DNA of 64,000 nucleotides, taken from assembly GCA_022559985.1 (NCBI GenBank), contig JAFJTR010000018.1, positions 248,001 to 312,000 of the forward strand. Direction: 5' to 3'. Positions 21,618 through 33,197 of this stretch are shown piece after piece. A model generated the notes under the pieces. That model did not search any database. It saw only the letters and a program-made list of their open reading frames with translations, and was not told the DNA's origin. Position 1 is the first letter of the stretch, and every line of letters begins with the position of its first letter. This DNA is from Parastagonospora avenae f. sp. tritici 18332-5. Lineage: Eukaryota; Ascomycota; Dothideomycetes; Pleosporales; Phaeosphaeriaceae. The translations under genes and the position numbers were made by a program.

Positions 21618-23456
21618 TCACATCTTACTATCCACCTTCTGCAACCCCTTCTCCAACCCATACTCCCTACACAGCTTCTCCCCCATCTTCTGCCCCACAA
21701 GATACGCCGTCGCCTGCGTGTGATTATTCGTCGTGTGCGGGCACACACTCACATCCGCCACCCTCAGTCCCTTAACCCCAAACACCCTCCCGCTAGAATC
21801 CACACAAGCACCTGCCTCGCCCTCCCTTCCCATCTTCACCGTGCCGTTCGCATGCCACACCGTGTTCGCATTGTCCTTTGCAAACGCATCGATATCCGCG
21901 TCGGACGTTGACGCGGGGCCGCATAGGGTGCGCTTTATGGTCGGCGCAATGACGGGATTCAGTACGATTTTATTCCACGTTTCGCGGATGGCTTCGCGGA
22001 AGACGAGCGCGTCGTAGGGGTGCGAGAGGTAGTTGAGTTTGATGATTGGTTTGTCGTCTGCGTTCTTGGAGCGCAGCGTGACGGAGCCTTCGCTCTGCGG
22101 GTTCATCAGGAAAGCCAGGAACGTCATGTACGTGCTGCCTGCATCGAGTTGCGTGCCGGGAGGCCACATGAGCGCGCCGTTGATGAATTCGTAAATCGGC
22201 ACGGCATCGCGGCTGAGGAACTCTTGCTGTGATTTGGAGAGTGATTGGAACTCGGGGGTGTTTTCTAGGCCGGCCAATTTGTGGAAGCCTCCCCACATGA
22301 CGCTTTGCTGCAGGCCTAGGGCACCGGAGCGGTCTTTGTTCCATGAATCTTGGGCAGCGGCGACGAGCTCCGGGTTGGATTCGAAGGTCCAGCGGTCGTT
22401 GACTGAGCCGTCGACTTCAACGCTAATGAAGGTTAAGACGTGGTCTTGCAGGTGCTTGCCGATGCCTGGGAGGTCTTTTCTAACTTCGATGTCAAGAGCC
22501 TCGAGCTCGGCCTTGGGACCAATGCCGTTGAGTAAGAGAAGTTTTGGTGTGTCAATCGCACCGCCGCAGAGGATGACGTCCTTGCTTGCGGATGCTGTCA
22601 TTGTGTCAGTCAGTGGGATTTCATCAGATTTCGTTCGAGTCTCTTACCTTCCCTCCCATCCGCCGTCCTAACCCCGACAACTCTCTCCCCCTCAAACACC
22701 AAATCCCTCACCGTCGCCCCCGTCCAAACCTCCAAATTCCCCGGCGAATCCATCAAATGCGCCATCGCACTCGTGCACCTCCCGCTCTTATCATAGCTCA
22801 TCGGAAACACACTCATGCCAATCGGATCGCCCGAGTTCGGATCCAAATTCAGCCTCTCGCCAGCGTCCCGCAGCGCCTCCATCTGCGGCACAACCCCCTT
22901 CTCCAGCACCGGCGGCAACCCCACCCGCACCCCTCCCGCCGTCCCGTGCCCTTCGCCTGACGGATCCGCAAGATGGCTGTATTCTCTGATCCCCGCGAAA
23001 TCATACGTCTCAATCGCGTGGAAACTCTCCTTCACACTGTCCCACTTCCACTCCGCATCGCCCACCTCGTCGCCCCAGCGATTGTAATCCTCCTTGCTGC
23101 CGTACAAATACACGCCGAAATTGAGTATCGAGCTGCCGCCTAGCCCTTTGCCGCGTGTGTAGGCGATCTCGCGGCCGTTGAGGCTGGGTTCTGCTTGCGA
23201 GACGTAGCCGTGGTCGAGATCCGGGCGCAGCATCAAGGGATGGCAGCGGTGGAAGGGCGCGGTCAGGTATTCGCCATCAGGCTGGGAGCCGGCTTCGAGG
23301 AGGAGGACAGAGGGGCGCGCGGGGGAGGTGGAGAGGCGGTGGGCGAGGAGGCAGCCTGCTGTTCCGCCTGGGGGGTGTTAGTGGGTGTTCTTGAACGAGG
23401 GAGATAATGGGGGTGTACGTACCTCCTACAATGACAAAGTCGTAAGTCGGTGCCAT
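21618..23456 (-). CDS. GMC-family FAD oxidoreductase
   Basis: Three exons, 23423-23456, 22648-23367 and 21618-22594, encode 576 residues. The short first exon completes the FAD-binding VIVGGGTAGCLLAHRLS once spliced; without splicing the motif is broken, which supports the model. The second GMC signature is visible as TRGKGLGGSSILNFGVY, and the C-terminal catalytic region as VWHANGTVKMGREGEAG and CPHTTNNHTQATAYLVGQK. Family members oxidise alcohols, sugars or choline using FAD. The substrate cannot be told from sequence alone. There is no signal peptide, so the enzyme is intracellular and unlike secreted glucose or aryl-alcohol oxidases. Confidence 0.92.
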
Positions 23457-24140
23457 GTTTACAGTAAGTTAAGACTTCTATCCAGTACCCAAGCCATCAT
23501 GCGGGCTCGACTACATCTTATACCCGGCTCCTTTGCTATGCGCCATCGTTCCGCATCCACGGCACACGCCAGCAGTGGAATGCACGTCTTGTCGCTCTGC
23601 CAAATCCAAATCATCGGACCAATACGAAGTCAGCACCATCTTCAACACGCGCTGCTCGCTATCCGTACCCCTCATCGCGGGTAGCCTAACACGCACTAGC
23701 GTACCTTCGTGCACCATTCAGGCACATGAGTAAGCCATCTACACGACCAACTCGCATGCATAAGCACTCAGCATTCGTCTGCTGCATTCGTCTCATTTCC
23801 TCATTCAGTGCTGACTGAGAGATCATCTGGCATCTCGCTAGCGCTCGTGATGCATCCCTTCGGATGGTGTTCTTGGTCTGGTGGAGAAAGCACTGCCCGC
23901 GTACTCGGTTGTCGGAGTCGGTAGATTAAGTGCGCGAATAGCGCTTCTGTCCCCGGATTCTCGGTATCCTTGTCAGAGCTAGAAGTCTCATGGGTGGGGT
24001 TTTAGGTGCATTCGTTTCGATGGTTTTGGGCTTGTGCGTGATTGGACTGGGGTGGTCGGATGCTGGGTCCGAGGTATTTCTTGGTCATTTGGTGTCTTGC
24101 GACTCAGAAGCACTGTTGTCTGCTATGAGTCCTTCTGGGC
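23457..24140. other. Intergenic stretch
   Basis: Only short frames; probably the promoter of the GMC gene and the 3' region of the next minus-strand gene. Confidence 0.5.
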
Positions 24141-25460
24141 TCAATCCTTAGCTTTATCTGATGTTCGTAAAGATGGGGGAAACCGTTCTTGCCAATTCTG
24201 GCTTGTAGTAGCGCTTTCGATCTGTGTGATCGTAGTCGACATCAAGCTCGCTGGTATACTGTTTCTCATCCAATCTGGCTTTCGGAACACTCTCTTGTCC
24301 TCAAAGGCGCGGCATGGCCCTTCAGGTATCTCCAAGACAGGCAAGCCTTTCTCTTCGTCAAGCACTTGCGCTCGGTCATCATGGCCGTGCTCCGCCGCCG
24401 TGACAGTGCTCCTATGATGCAGCGGAGAGAAGTTCGGGAAAGTCCGCGCAATCAAGGCCCGAAGATCAGGAAGAGAAGCCGCCACAATAGCAAACGAGAC
24501 CTGAATAGCGACAAGGATATTGACCGTAGTGCCAAAGTAAGTCGTGCTGCCTTCGCGCTTCTTAATGAAGGGAATTTGCAGCAGCGCAACAACACACACG
24601 ATGAATCCGAGCCCGAAGACAACGACAAGTCCCAGCCGTTGCCGAATGCGAAGCTGTGACAGTCGCCAGACGTACGGAATCGGGAGAGTGAAGATCATGC
24701 TGTCGATAACACTGTCTCCAATCGCTGCGCTGTACGAATACACAGCGGAGCTGAAGCACTGCGAGCCAGTAAAGTTAGACCAGTGAGTCGTCCACAGCTG
24801 TCCGATGTCCTTGCAGTACACGATGAGGACGAGGAACACTTCGATGAATAGCGCGAGCGCGAGCGCGAGGAGGATGTAGCAGCAACGACGAAGCGAATAC
24901 ATGCTAGGCGGGAATATGCGCAGGTAGTATGCCAGCACTGAGAAACGGATGAATGTTACGGCGAGAAGGTAGGCTATGCGACGCTCGAAGATGTGCTAAA
25001 ATAATCAGTTACTGTTTGATACTACGCGGAGTTGTGACTGACTTGGTAGTATGGGACTTCTGTCGCTCTGTCTGGACTGAAAAGAGTCAGCACACGCAAT
25101 GCAGCTTGTCACTGTCTTGCTAACATACCCTCTCCTGTCATACCCCCAGTTATCGTCCGCACTCATACACGATATCACCGTTCGCGCAATGGCAGCAGCC
25201 TACGAGGCATTAGCTCGTCCATACTAGCTTCTGCAATTCGAGAGATGCTATAATACCGTTCAAACGATGATGAGAACATCATCTGCCGCTAATTTCCGCT
25301 TGATCGCTAACCTGGAGAACACCCTCAACACGACCGTAGTAACCGCCAAGACCAAGAGCGGAATCTCGACAGCCAGTGCAGTCGCATAGCCGCGGGTAGA
25401 ATCGCCGTGCTCTATCAGGTTGGCGGATTGTGTCATGTTACCGTATGCCGTACCCGGCAT
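24141..25460 (-). CDS. Rhodopsin-like (SAT4-type) seven-helix membrane protein
   Basis: Four exons, 25266-25460, 25129-25199, 25043-25076 and 24141-24995, fit in phase and give 384 residues. The first helix is followed by RVFSRLAIKRKLAADDVLII, the usual fungal arrangement of an Arg-rich loop then DD. Next come GYDRRGPDRATEVPYYQHIFERR and five more helices. The conserved motif DSMIFTLPIPYVWRL sits before helix 6, and ATVN(I)LVAIQVSFAIVAASLP-like residues lie in helix 7. The tail is polar. The family is common near fungal metabolic and effector genes, but its role is unknown. It lacks the retinal-binding Lys of true opsins as far as I can see. Confidence 0.88.
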
Positions 25461-25956
25461 GGTGCGAGTAATCAAGTGCGTATCTGATTTCCAGGCGATA
25501 GGAAATGACACAGTAATGCCAACAATCAAGAAAAGCTTTAATCGACAAGAGCTAGAGCTTCGAAGTGGGGCATGCTGATGCTCAAGTCTGTTGCTTCACA
25601 GCCAAGACTCAAGCGACTTGCTGACGTGAAAGTAGAGGCTTACTGAGCATTCTGCGTAAGCCGCGCACCAATAGCAGACGAGGAAAGACGCGAGCTTGCA
25701 TAGCGAGGTGTTCGTATACTGTGCTGACACATACTCGAAAGACATTTAGCGGTGTAACTGACCATTCGCAAGATGTAGATTTTGTAAGCATTGGTCGCTG
25801 AGGCGTTGATTGGATTCTTTCGACATTGGCATTGGATGACGAACATGATGATACGAGATAAATATCGAGTAGTATTGAGGGACTTTGTATTGCTGATTCT
25901 GCTCTTCGAATGAGGGCTGGACGCGACTGCTATCGACCGCTTGACAGCGATGCCGA
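25461..25956. other. Intergenic stretch
   Basis: This is the promoter region of the rhodopsin-like gene; I see only short frames without family features. Confidence 0.45.
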
Positions 25957-26996
25957 TCAGAAGATGCCTTCAATCCTGTCGATCTGGTTAAAGTCATACG
26001 CGTTACCATATGGACGATTCAAGTAGTTTTTGAGCAGCTGTTCCGCCGGCACATGTTTCGCAGCAATGTGTAATCCCGTCTTCTCGGGATCGAACTGCTC
26101 TCGCAGATCTTCAGCGATTTCAACTTCCATCTGATTGCGGTACCAAGGCGCGAAATGAACTACCTGTTGTTAATATCAGCCTGTACATGTGCGTGGCGCA
26201 AGACTCACTGAACGCCAGCATGACGCGAGGCACGCTGCTCAAGTTGGGTTTGCCACCATGCCAAAGACGCAAATCTCGGACAATTATGCTTCCCTTCTTG
26301 ACGGTTGGTTGTGTTGGTGGGCGAACTTCTCTTCGGGCTTCAAGAATATGGCTTTTGATTCTGCCACTTGCGCGATCGCCATGTTCGCCTTCTTGGTCAG
26401 CAATCGTGGTACCGTTGTGAGTGCCAAGCCATATCTCAGTGGAGCCATTTTGGACCTCCATCTTGACTAATGGAACATTGACGACGAGGGCGAATGGGAT
26501 GGAGGGATGGTCAAAGTCCGCATCATTGTGCATTGGCTGAGATGCTGGAGGCGAGTCTTCCGTTGGAGGAAGCGCAGTGTTGCCAGATATGAATCGTAAC
26601 TCTGGCCTAGGACCGAGAGCGGTTGACGTGATTTGAGTCACAATGCGGTCTGAAAAGTGTCAACAAAAGGACCAGATACTGTTATGGTTCTTGCTTACTT
26701 GTGTAAATTTCTGGAGTAAACCACTCCGCAGTCATGGGTGGATCCTGCTGGATGTTTCCCTTGTTGTAATTGAACGGGCTATCTTTCCGCGACTGCAGTT
26801 CATACGCATCCTCTACCATCTTAACGTTCAGTCGGTCCAGTGTGGCATGAGGGACTAGATCCTCAATTACGACAAGACCATCACGGGACAGTGCACGAAT
26901 GGCTATTTCGAGGTTGCGTTGATTCAATTGGCCATTCTTGATCTCGGACGGCGAGGGTACGATAGAGATCGGAGTAGAGGAAAGACGGGTGGACAT
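25957..26996 (-). CDS. Phytanoyl-CoA dioxygenase (PhyH) family protein
   Basis: Three exons, 26699-26996, 26209-26649 and 25957-26159, encode 313 residues. The second acceptor is the GGTAG at 26160, which yields the family-typical HFAPWYRN after the core. The iron ligands are visible as MHNDADFDHPS (His-X-Asp) and the distal His in RDLRLWHGGKPNLS; between them lies GSTEIWLGTHNGTT. Family members are Fe(II)/2-oxoglutarate oxygenases that hydroxylate lipids or small molecules, including fungal secondary metabolites. There is no peroxisomal PTS1 at the C-terminus (ends IEGIF). It shares its strand with the GMC oxidoreductase 2.5 kb away, which could hint at a common pathway, but no backbone synthase is present. 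Confidence 0.9.
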
Positions 26997-27758
26997 TTTG
27001 GAAACGCGACAGAAGGCCGTGGCTCAATGTTTCGGTGCAGGGAAGCAATCGTTGCTAAATGATGTGGTGAAGAGCTATTGATGCTCCTGTTGGTTATGTT
27101 TGTTCCACCCTCTTTACTTATAGACTCTTTACTTGACTACCTGATTCAGATGAACAGAAGATGGCGGAAGAGTTATCAAATGAGAGTTAAAGCAGCGCTA
27201 GGCTTGAAGCGGTAGCGCGACCGGCTTCAAGTTCCAGCCCTTGGGAAAGTGCGGGGAATTATGGGCCCGCCCAGAGCCAAGTCTTCGCTATTGGAGAGGA
27301 TCTTGCTTCAGAATCGCTTTTGCAGCATGAAGTTTTGAACCACGAACAGAGACGTAACCGCCTTGCATTGTCACTGACCTCCAAGTCTCGTCATCAACAT
27401 CTCATTCTCTTCGTCGACATCTTACTTCCGCCGTTCTATAGAAATGAATGAATATACCAGTACCACAATCGGGCCGAATTCGGACTCGTTATTCCATTAG
27501 CATGATGGCTCCAAGCCCTGTCGGAAGTTTATAAACAGATGCAATGTCGTCTAGATAGCTCTCTGCTACATTTCAGACAAGCTCGATTGCTTTAGGTGCC
27601 AGACCTGATTTTTGCATATTGATCTTGTCAGGATAGACGATGCAGGGTCCGACCAGTCTGTACCTGGATCCCAATCGATGTTCGTCATCAGCGTCAGCTG
27701 AAGGCCTGAGCAAAAACCTCTTCTCCGATCCGACAAAGGTCCATATTTCATCGCGTAT
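26997..27758. other. Intergenic stretch
   Basis: The promoter of the dioxygenase gene and the 3' region of the damaged HET gene. A frame at 27566-27961 minus overlaps the end of that gene and may be part of its decayed tail. Confidence 0.4.
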
Positions 27759-28891
27759 TTATGGCGCACGTGAGCATTTCCCGATCCTATTATAGCTGGT
27801 TGAGAAGATTCCGTGCTCTTGACCTGTACTGGTGCCGGAGCTTGAGGCAGCATGAGCTGGGATAGATTGCTCGGAAAAGCTAGAAATTCTGCTCCATTGC
27901 CCGCCAAACCCTCTTTCGGCTGCAAGTTGGCCATTTCCTTTGCTGTAGCTATCCTCCGCATATATGTCTTGGGACAGAAATCTGGAGACTGTCGGATGGG
28001 CTACGAGCTCCTGCCAAGTGTCATTCAAGGCACATGAACTGATATGTTCTCCAGTACTCCTGGCTCGGATACGTAGGATAGCACCTTCATTTGATTCCAC
28101 AGCGATCTCATCGCGGTTGTCTGGGTCATCTGTTCGAGCTGGAAGCTTTAGAGGCTTCCTAAAATCCAATGTCCAAGATGGTAGACTGTGTTCATTGTCA
28201 TGGCTAGCTCCCACAGCAGCAGATAGCAGTGCCACGTCTTGCTGCCTTTGCAACAAAAGATTGGTAACGGAAGCGTAAAGCTCGCTTACAGAGAGACTGT
28301 AGTCTGGTTGCAGTGATCCTTGCTCTTTGATGGGTAGAAGACTGCGGATCCCATAGACGTGGTCGTGTGCAACGCTTGCACGCCTATAGCTTGCAAATTG
28401 GAGGGCTCTTAGCAGTTCCATGCTACCTGTAACACGTAGTGTTCGCATCGTGAGGAACTCGTTTCTCAGCATGCAAATCTCCATTGCTCGGCCCATCCCT
28501 TTCCCCACTGCTGAAGGCACGGCCAGTGTACGTTGATCGGTAGACCACGCAAAACCTGTCAGCCAATTTGCGAAGAGAGTATCGAGCTCGAGCAAAGGAA
28601 CCTGATGCCTGAGACACTAATGTCTTGTTGGTCGACTCTTATCGTTCTTGTGTCGGCCGGGTTGCCCCATGTGTATGACAAGGTGTCGTATCTTGTTTTG
28701 AGAAGTCCGTCAAGTGAAATGTCATCTTTCCACCGGCCGGGTACAATCCTGAGGACGCGAATTTCGTTTTTGGCGTGGTCAAGCCTTCCATATATTGTCG
28801 ACGCTGATGCATGATACATACGCCATATGGGTGACAGTCGAATAATTTGTTGCGGCGCACGACAACAATATCGATAATGCGTGCCCATCAT
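27759..28891 (-). pseudogene. HET-domain gene with internal deletion
   Basis: The upstream part (28559-28891) reads as the start of a HET protein: IRVLRIVPG, YDTLSYTWGNPADTRTIRVD. It then runs into a stop. Directly after it a second frame (27759-28595, no ATG at its start) reads like the region that normally follows the HET domain: HDHVYGIRSLLP, DYSLSVSELYASVTNLLL and LPSWTLDFRKPL. The centre of the HET domain, including the WIDA-CINQ block, the WLG block and the RVWV-QE block, is absent. No intron-sized space lies between the two frames, so the middle has been lost by deletion with a frame change. HET proteins trigger cell death on contact with incompatible strains; this copy cannot encode a full domain. 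Confidence 0.72.
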
Positions 28892-29580
28892 AGAGATGCG
28901 ACCAATTGCTCCTTAGTAGGGCGCTCTAAACGTCGTCATCACTTTCGCATCGATAGCCATGACGCTGTTTAATTACGACGGTAAGGATGATTTCCTCGGA
29001 AGCCGGACAGTGGTAAGGCTACGCGAAAATTGCAGACCAGGCACGAGTGGCCTGCGAATCTGACGCAATCAAAGGGAGCATCCTGATAACTTGCGCGTAG
29101 ATATGGTAATTAGGCTTAGAAAAAAGTAGTATCGATGTCATGTACACAGTAGCTTTGATCGCGCAAGGTTACCAAATGCGCTTTGGATAAGTCGCAGGTG
29201 ACGCGACAGGCTGCAGACCAAGCCTCGCCGTAGTCGATTCGAGCCCCAGAAGAAGGATTGGCTGTCGCCATGCTACACGTAATATCGTGCAACTGGTCAG
29301 ATTTGTCGTGACCGGACGCGGAGGGAAGCGCTGATGAGGCCCGAGCGCCACGCGTCCAACCGCGTCTCGCATACCAATCGCCTTTCCACAATACCACTTC
29401 CAAGTCGTCACACGTTCAAGCGGCACGCTGCTGTTTATTTACGGCCTGATATGTATCATGTCTACAAAATCATGGTCAGAAAAGCTTGAGCCTCCGTGTA
29501 CGATAGACTCTCAGCCCCAGCCCATGAACGACACTACTTTTAGACGGTACCTGGCACTCTTCTCCATTAAGCTTTAACAG
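28892..29580. other. Intergenic stretch
   Basis: A 95-codon minus frame at 29116-29403 lacks any family sign. TTTAACAG at 29573-29580 is the acceptor that would feed the APH-like exon to the right, and an ATG at 29524 could be its first exon. Confidence 0.4.
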
Positions 29581-30313
29581 CGCTTTCGCGAGCGCTCGGG
29601 CAACATACTCTTTCTATCCAAGCACAGATGCGTCAAGTACGGTACGAGCGTGCAACTCAGCGAAGCAGCGACAATGCAATTCGTTGCAAAACACACATCA
29701 ATACCAGTTCCTTGGATATACTGCGCTTTCACGCACCACAAACGGACCTACATTGTTATGGAGAGACTACGTGGGGACTACGTGGGAGCTGGATGGTCCA
29801 AGCGCTCGGAAGAGAGCAAGGCAAGCATCTTGTCCCAACTCAAAAGCATGATCGAAGAATTACGCCGCATACCACCACCAGAAGGAACTGGCGTTGCTAG
29901 TGTAGACGGCGGCCCCTTATATGACGTTAGGCTTCCTGGACCCACCAATCGATTTGGGCCTTTTCGATCGATAGCCGATTTTCACAGGCATCTGCGAAAT
30001 AACCTGGAGGCACATGCAGACCACTTTCCAGAGGTCAGTAAGCTGATTTTAGAGCAAGGAAGAACAAAATGGACCAGTTGTCACACACGGGGACTTGAGC
30101 AGCCTAATTGTTCTCGCACGCGGAGACGACGTTGTTGGAATCGTTGACTGGGAAATCGCAGGATGGTATCCTGAGTACTGGAAGTACACTACGGCATGGA
30201 ATGTCAATCCGCAAAACGAATTCTGGCGAGATGAGGTCGACAAATTTCTCCAGCCTATGCTCGAGGAACTGGAGATGGAGAAGATCCGACTGAACTGTTT
30301 CAATATCTTCTAG
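29581..30313 (+). pseudogene. Aminoglycoside-phosphotransferase-like kinase gene, frameshifted
   Basis: From the acceptor at 29580 the frame reads as a fungal APH-like kinase: CVKYGTSVQLSEAATMQFV, SIPVPWIYCAF, TYIVMERLRG, NVDGG-like VDGGPLYD and FHRHLRNNLEAH. Around 30052-30062 the frame shifts by one extra base, and the next frame continues with VVTHGDLSSLIVLARGDDVVGIVDWEIAGWYPEYW to the end at 30313. In this family the catalytic loop is HGDLSSLN; here the Asn codon is ATT (Ile, 30107-30109), so a Mg/ATP ligand is lost as well. The frameshift plus the loss of a key residue argue for a real pseudogene rather than a read error. Confidence 0.75.
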
Positions 30314-30317
30314 GGAA

Positions 30318-30976
30318 TTAATACAGACTGAGGCACTTGGCCTGTGTAAACTTGTACACGTGTGCGTGTGGAATTGTCTCCTTACCTTTGATCAAGTCAA
30401 ATGTCGGCGTTTTCCGCATGTTGTAATCGCCTTGGCCGTCAAAGCGATGCGCATCCCTCTTCCGCTGGCAATACTCCGTCGCAGCATTTCTGACCTTCAT
30501 CCAGTCGACCATACCGGATCCAAGAGCCTTCCCATCCGCTTCCGGACTCTGCAGTGCCTCTTGTACCCAGCCAACACAATTCCATCCTGGCACGCCTTCT
30601 CCAATCGGTGCGTTCCGTACGATGGACAAGAAGCGATCTTTTTTCTCGACTTTGGCAATCATTATCCGCACAAGCAACATCGCAGTTGGTAATAGAGATG
30701 TTTCTCTCTCTTCAAACCGCCAGACCGACACGCCAGGACCTGTCATTTGCTCTTTTGCATGATAGCGCATACCCGTGCCCCCACTTCGGGCTCGTCTTTG
30801 GGACCAAGCATGAGTGCCCAGTGGTATCTGCAGCGTCACCAGATCTATCAGCACGGATTCCGCTGTCGCATGAGGCATCTCCAGGACAAAACTGACGTGT
30901 CTTCTTTGCCTGGCATGGTAGGAGCTCCACCTCGAGCATACAGTGTAACATAAAGACGCTCTTTATTGGAAGGCAT
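30318..30976 (-). pseudogene. Fungal orphan protein gene, one-base frame break
   Basis: The ATG at 30976 begins ERLYVTLYARGGAPTMPG. A 69-base intron (30828-30896) leads to YHWALMLGPKDEPEVG, after which the frame is lost in the C5 run at 30778-30782 (plus strand) and resumes in another frame as GMRYHAKEQ, FEERETSLLPTAMLLVR, GWNCVGWVQEAL and HRFDGQGDYNMRKTPTFDL. I recognise this as a family of about 190-200 residues found in many filamentous fungi without assigned function. Adding one base to the exon total (590) gives 197 codons, so a single deletion explains the break. Its stop lies only 4 bases from that of the APH-like gene, tail to tail. Confidence 0.65.
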
Positions 30977-32367
30977 TTTCGGAAATAGATGTGGTGCAGT
31001 AGAGGCGATGTAGAACAGTATGCGTAAGGGTTCGCAATTTATGTAACGATCGATCAATTGTCGACGATGCAAAGCATATTTATCGTTGTCTACACTTGCA
31101 CCGCGCCGCATTCTACGGCCCTATTCTCTAATCGCCATGGCTGCTGGCGATTCAGCTGGTTTTAACAGTTTCAATAGCCGCCAAGTCGAAGCTCAGATGC
31201 TGAACCTTGGGCGCACTCTATTCAGAGATGCAGATGGCAAGTCGAGTCACGTTTCCGTCTATCTCCGCCATAGTCATCAGCTGCACCGTACCTGACCAAG
31301 TCTGTCCGAGCTTTTAATGCCCGCCGCATGGATCGTCAAAGTACGAGAAAGTGCGGGGAAATACGAGGCTAGAGGACATTGCGCCCACGATCGCTGCTAG
31401 TTCGTGTAAACGCGAACGTATGGGTCAACCCAAACTGCCCACTGAACAGCAATCACTGTGGACAAAAAAGATCACAAGAACAACAAAAAAGACACCGAAG
31501 AGATGTTTGCCCCAGAGCTGGGCCAGAGTTGGAGTTGCGATGATCTGTGGTCCAGTCACAATTCGTGAAAAATCAATGCACGCGTGATCACGAGCAGGCG
31601 GGCCACACTCCGCAATAATGGCCTAGCGACGCAGGGGAATAGCCACACGGCCTAATCAGGGGAGCAGATCCTATACGTATTTGTGCTGAAGGAATGCAAG
31701 GACGTGGCGCAGTGATGGGCTCAGTCAAGCTGTTGAAATGAGTCGCGTTTGTCAACTTGAATCGTATTGAACATGTCGATGAATTGATATCAGGTGATGG
31801 AGCCCAAGCAAGCAAAGAACAAAGTCGCAAACAAGGATGCAGATGCACGTGGGCACATGCTTCTTCAGGTCCTTCAAGGTTTAGATCTAGGCGGGAGCCG
31901 AGGCGAGGCGGCAGAGGGTCGCGCATGGACAAGGCCCACGGCCACGACGGCATGGAAGCGGCAACATAGCATCGCCGCCAAGTCTAGGGCGACCATCAGG
32001 CATCCTTTGCGACTCAACAACGCATGCGCAAGGCGTAACACTGCTTTTTTCTACAAGTGAGCAGCACGTAATCGTAATCTTCACGTTGCAACGAGTGTCA
32101 CGGCGGGCCTTGTCGACTTCGACTCATTCGTCACCGGCTGCTTCAATCTGTTACATGCTTCCATTGCTCGTCCGACACTAGCTATCGATAATATTTGCGC
32201 CGAAGAGCCACCCTTACCGATACCACGCCATTGACATCAACAATCAGGCACTATAATACAGGCGACGTCGCTAGTTTTCCCCAGGAATTCCGCACAACAA
32301 CACCTCTGCAGCCGCCAGTACACACCCACCAGCGCGCGCTGTCGCACGAAAACGCCAGACCGTCATC
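30977..32367. other. Intergenic stretch
   Basis: 1.4 kb without a supported gene. Frames at 31588-31953 (minus) and 31794-32060 (plus) oppose each other and resemble nothing known to me. The last 200 bases are presumably the glutaredoxin promoter. Confidence 0.5.
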
Positions 32368-33197
32368 ATGCCTTCGCAGCGCCGAGTCCGGCTGTATGGC
32401 GTCCTCGCACTCGTCACAATTGTCATTCTTCTCTACATGTCAAGAGCAGCACACCAAACACACAGCTCGGATTTCTACACCAAAACGCAACAGGCGCTGC
32501 AAGAGCGAGAGCATGCAGCAGCCGCAAAGCAGAGAGACGCTGAGAGCGTGCAAGCACGACTCCAAGCAGCAGAGGAGCAGGCGAAGAAGGCAGCAGACAG
32601 TAAAGACAAATCAGGCAAAGTCGCGATAGAGGGAAACGCCAAGAAGGGCGTGGCAGGAAGGGTGGAGATCGACTCGCCAGACGACAAGAAAGTCCCGGGT
32701 GTTGCAGCCCAGGGCGGGCGAACTCGAGACCAGACGGCAATGCAGAAAGACGAGACACTTGAAGAGCATGAAGTCGAGATGGAACTAGATTTCATCCTCA
32801 AGCAGAGCCCAGGTATGATCAATGGCTATCTAGCACACGCTCTGACACTAACACAATCCCAGTCATCGTATTCTCCAAGTCCTACTGCCCGCACTCGAAG
32901 AAGGCGAAACACATCCTCCTCGACAAATACCGCATCCTCCCCGAGCCCCACGTGGTCGAACTAGACCTCCACCCATTGGGCCCCAAACTCCAAGAACTCC
33001 TCGCACATATGACGGGCCGGAGAACCGTGCCGAACGTGCTCCTCGTCGGCAAGAGCATAGGAGGCGGCGACGAGATGCAGGAGCTCGACGAGACGGACTC
33101 GCTGGCAAGCAAGTTCAAGGAAATTGGTGGCACCCGCATCAAGGAGGTCGATCACCGTGATGCGCGCCCTGAGATACGGCGACAGCGGCGTGTCTAG
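32368..33197 (+). CDS. Membrane-anchored monothiol glutaredoxin (Grx6/Grx7 type)
   Basis: Exons 32368-32812 and 32863-33197 are joined across a 50-base GTATGA...CAG intron and give 259 residues. A signal-anchor helix (LYGVLALVTIVILLYM) near residue 10 precedes a 110-residue Ala/Lys/Glu-rich coiled region, then the glutaredoxin fold: VIVFSKSYCPHSKKAK, VVELDLHPLG, LLAHMTGRRTVPNVLLVGKSIGGGDE. The active site is CPHS, so only one redox Cys is present. The cis-Pro (TVPN) and GG(G)DE glutathione-binding motifs are kept. Yeast Grx6/Grx7 are type II membrane proteins of the early secretory pathway with CSYS or CPYS sites; this is the likely counterpart. The same exon pair is seen only once here. Confidence 0.92.

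Noticed and set aside
21065..21775. 236-codon plus-strand frame
   Set aside because: It overlaps the 3' end of the GMC gene in antisense and has no domain; proline/serine-rich noise.
21618..26996. Calling a secondary-metabolite gene cluster
   Set aside because: No polyketide synthase, NRPS, terpene cyclase, P450 or dedicated transporter is present, so only a weak neighbourhood note is justified.
30045..30065. A 19-base intron to rescue the APH-like frame (GTCAGT...TTTTAG)
   Set aside because: It is far shorter than any intron in this window (46 bases minimum) and would remove family-conserved residues; a one-base insertion explains the shift better.
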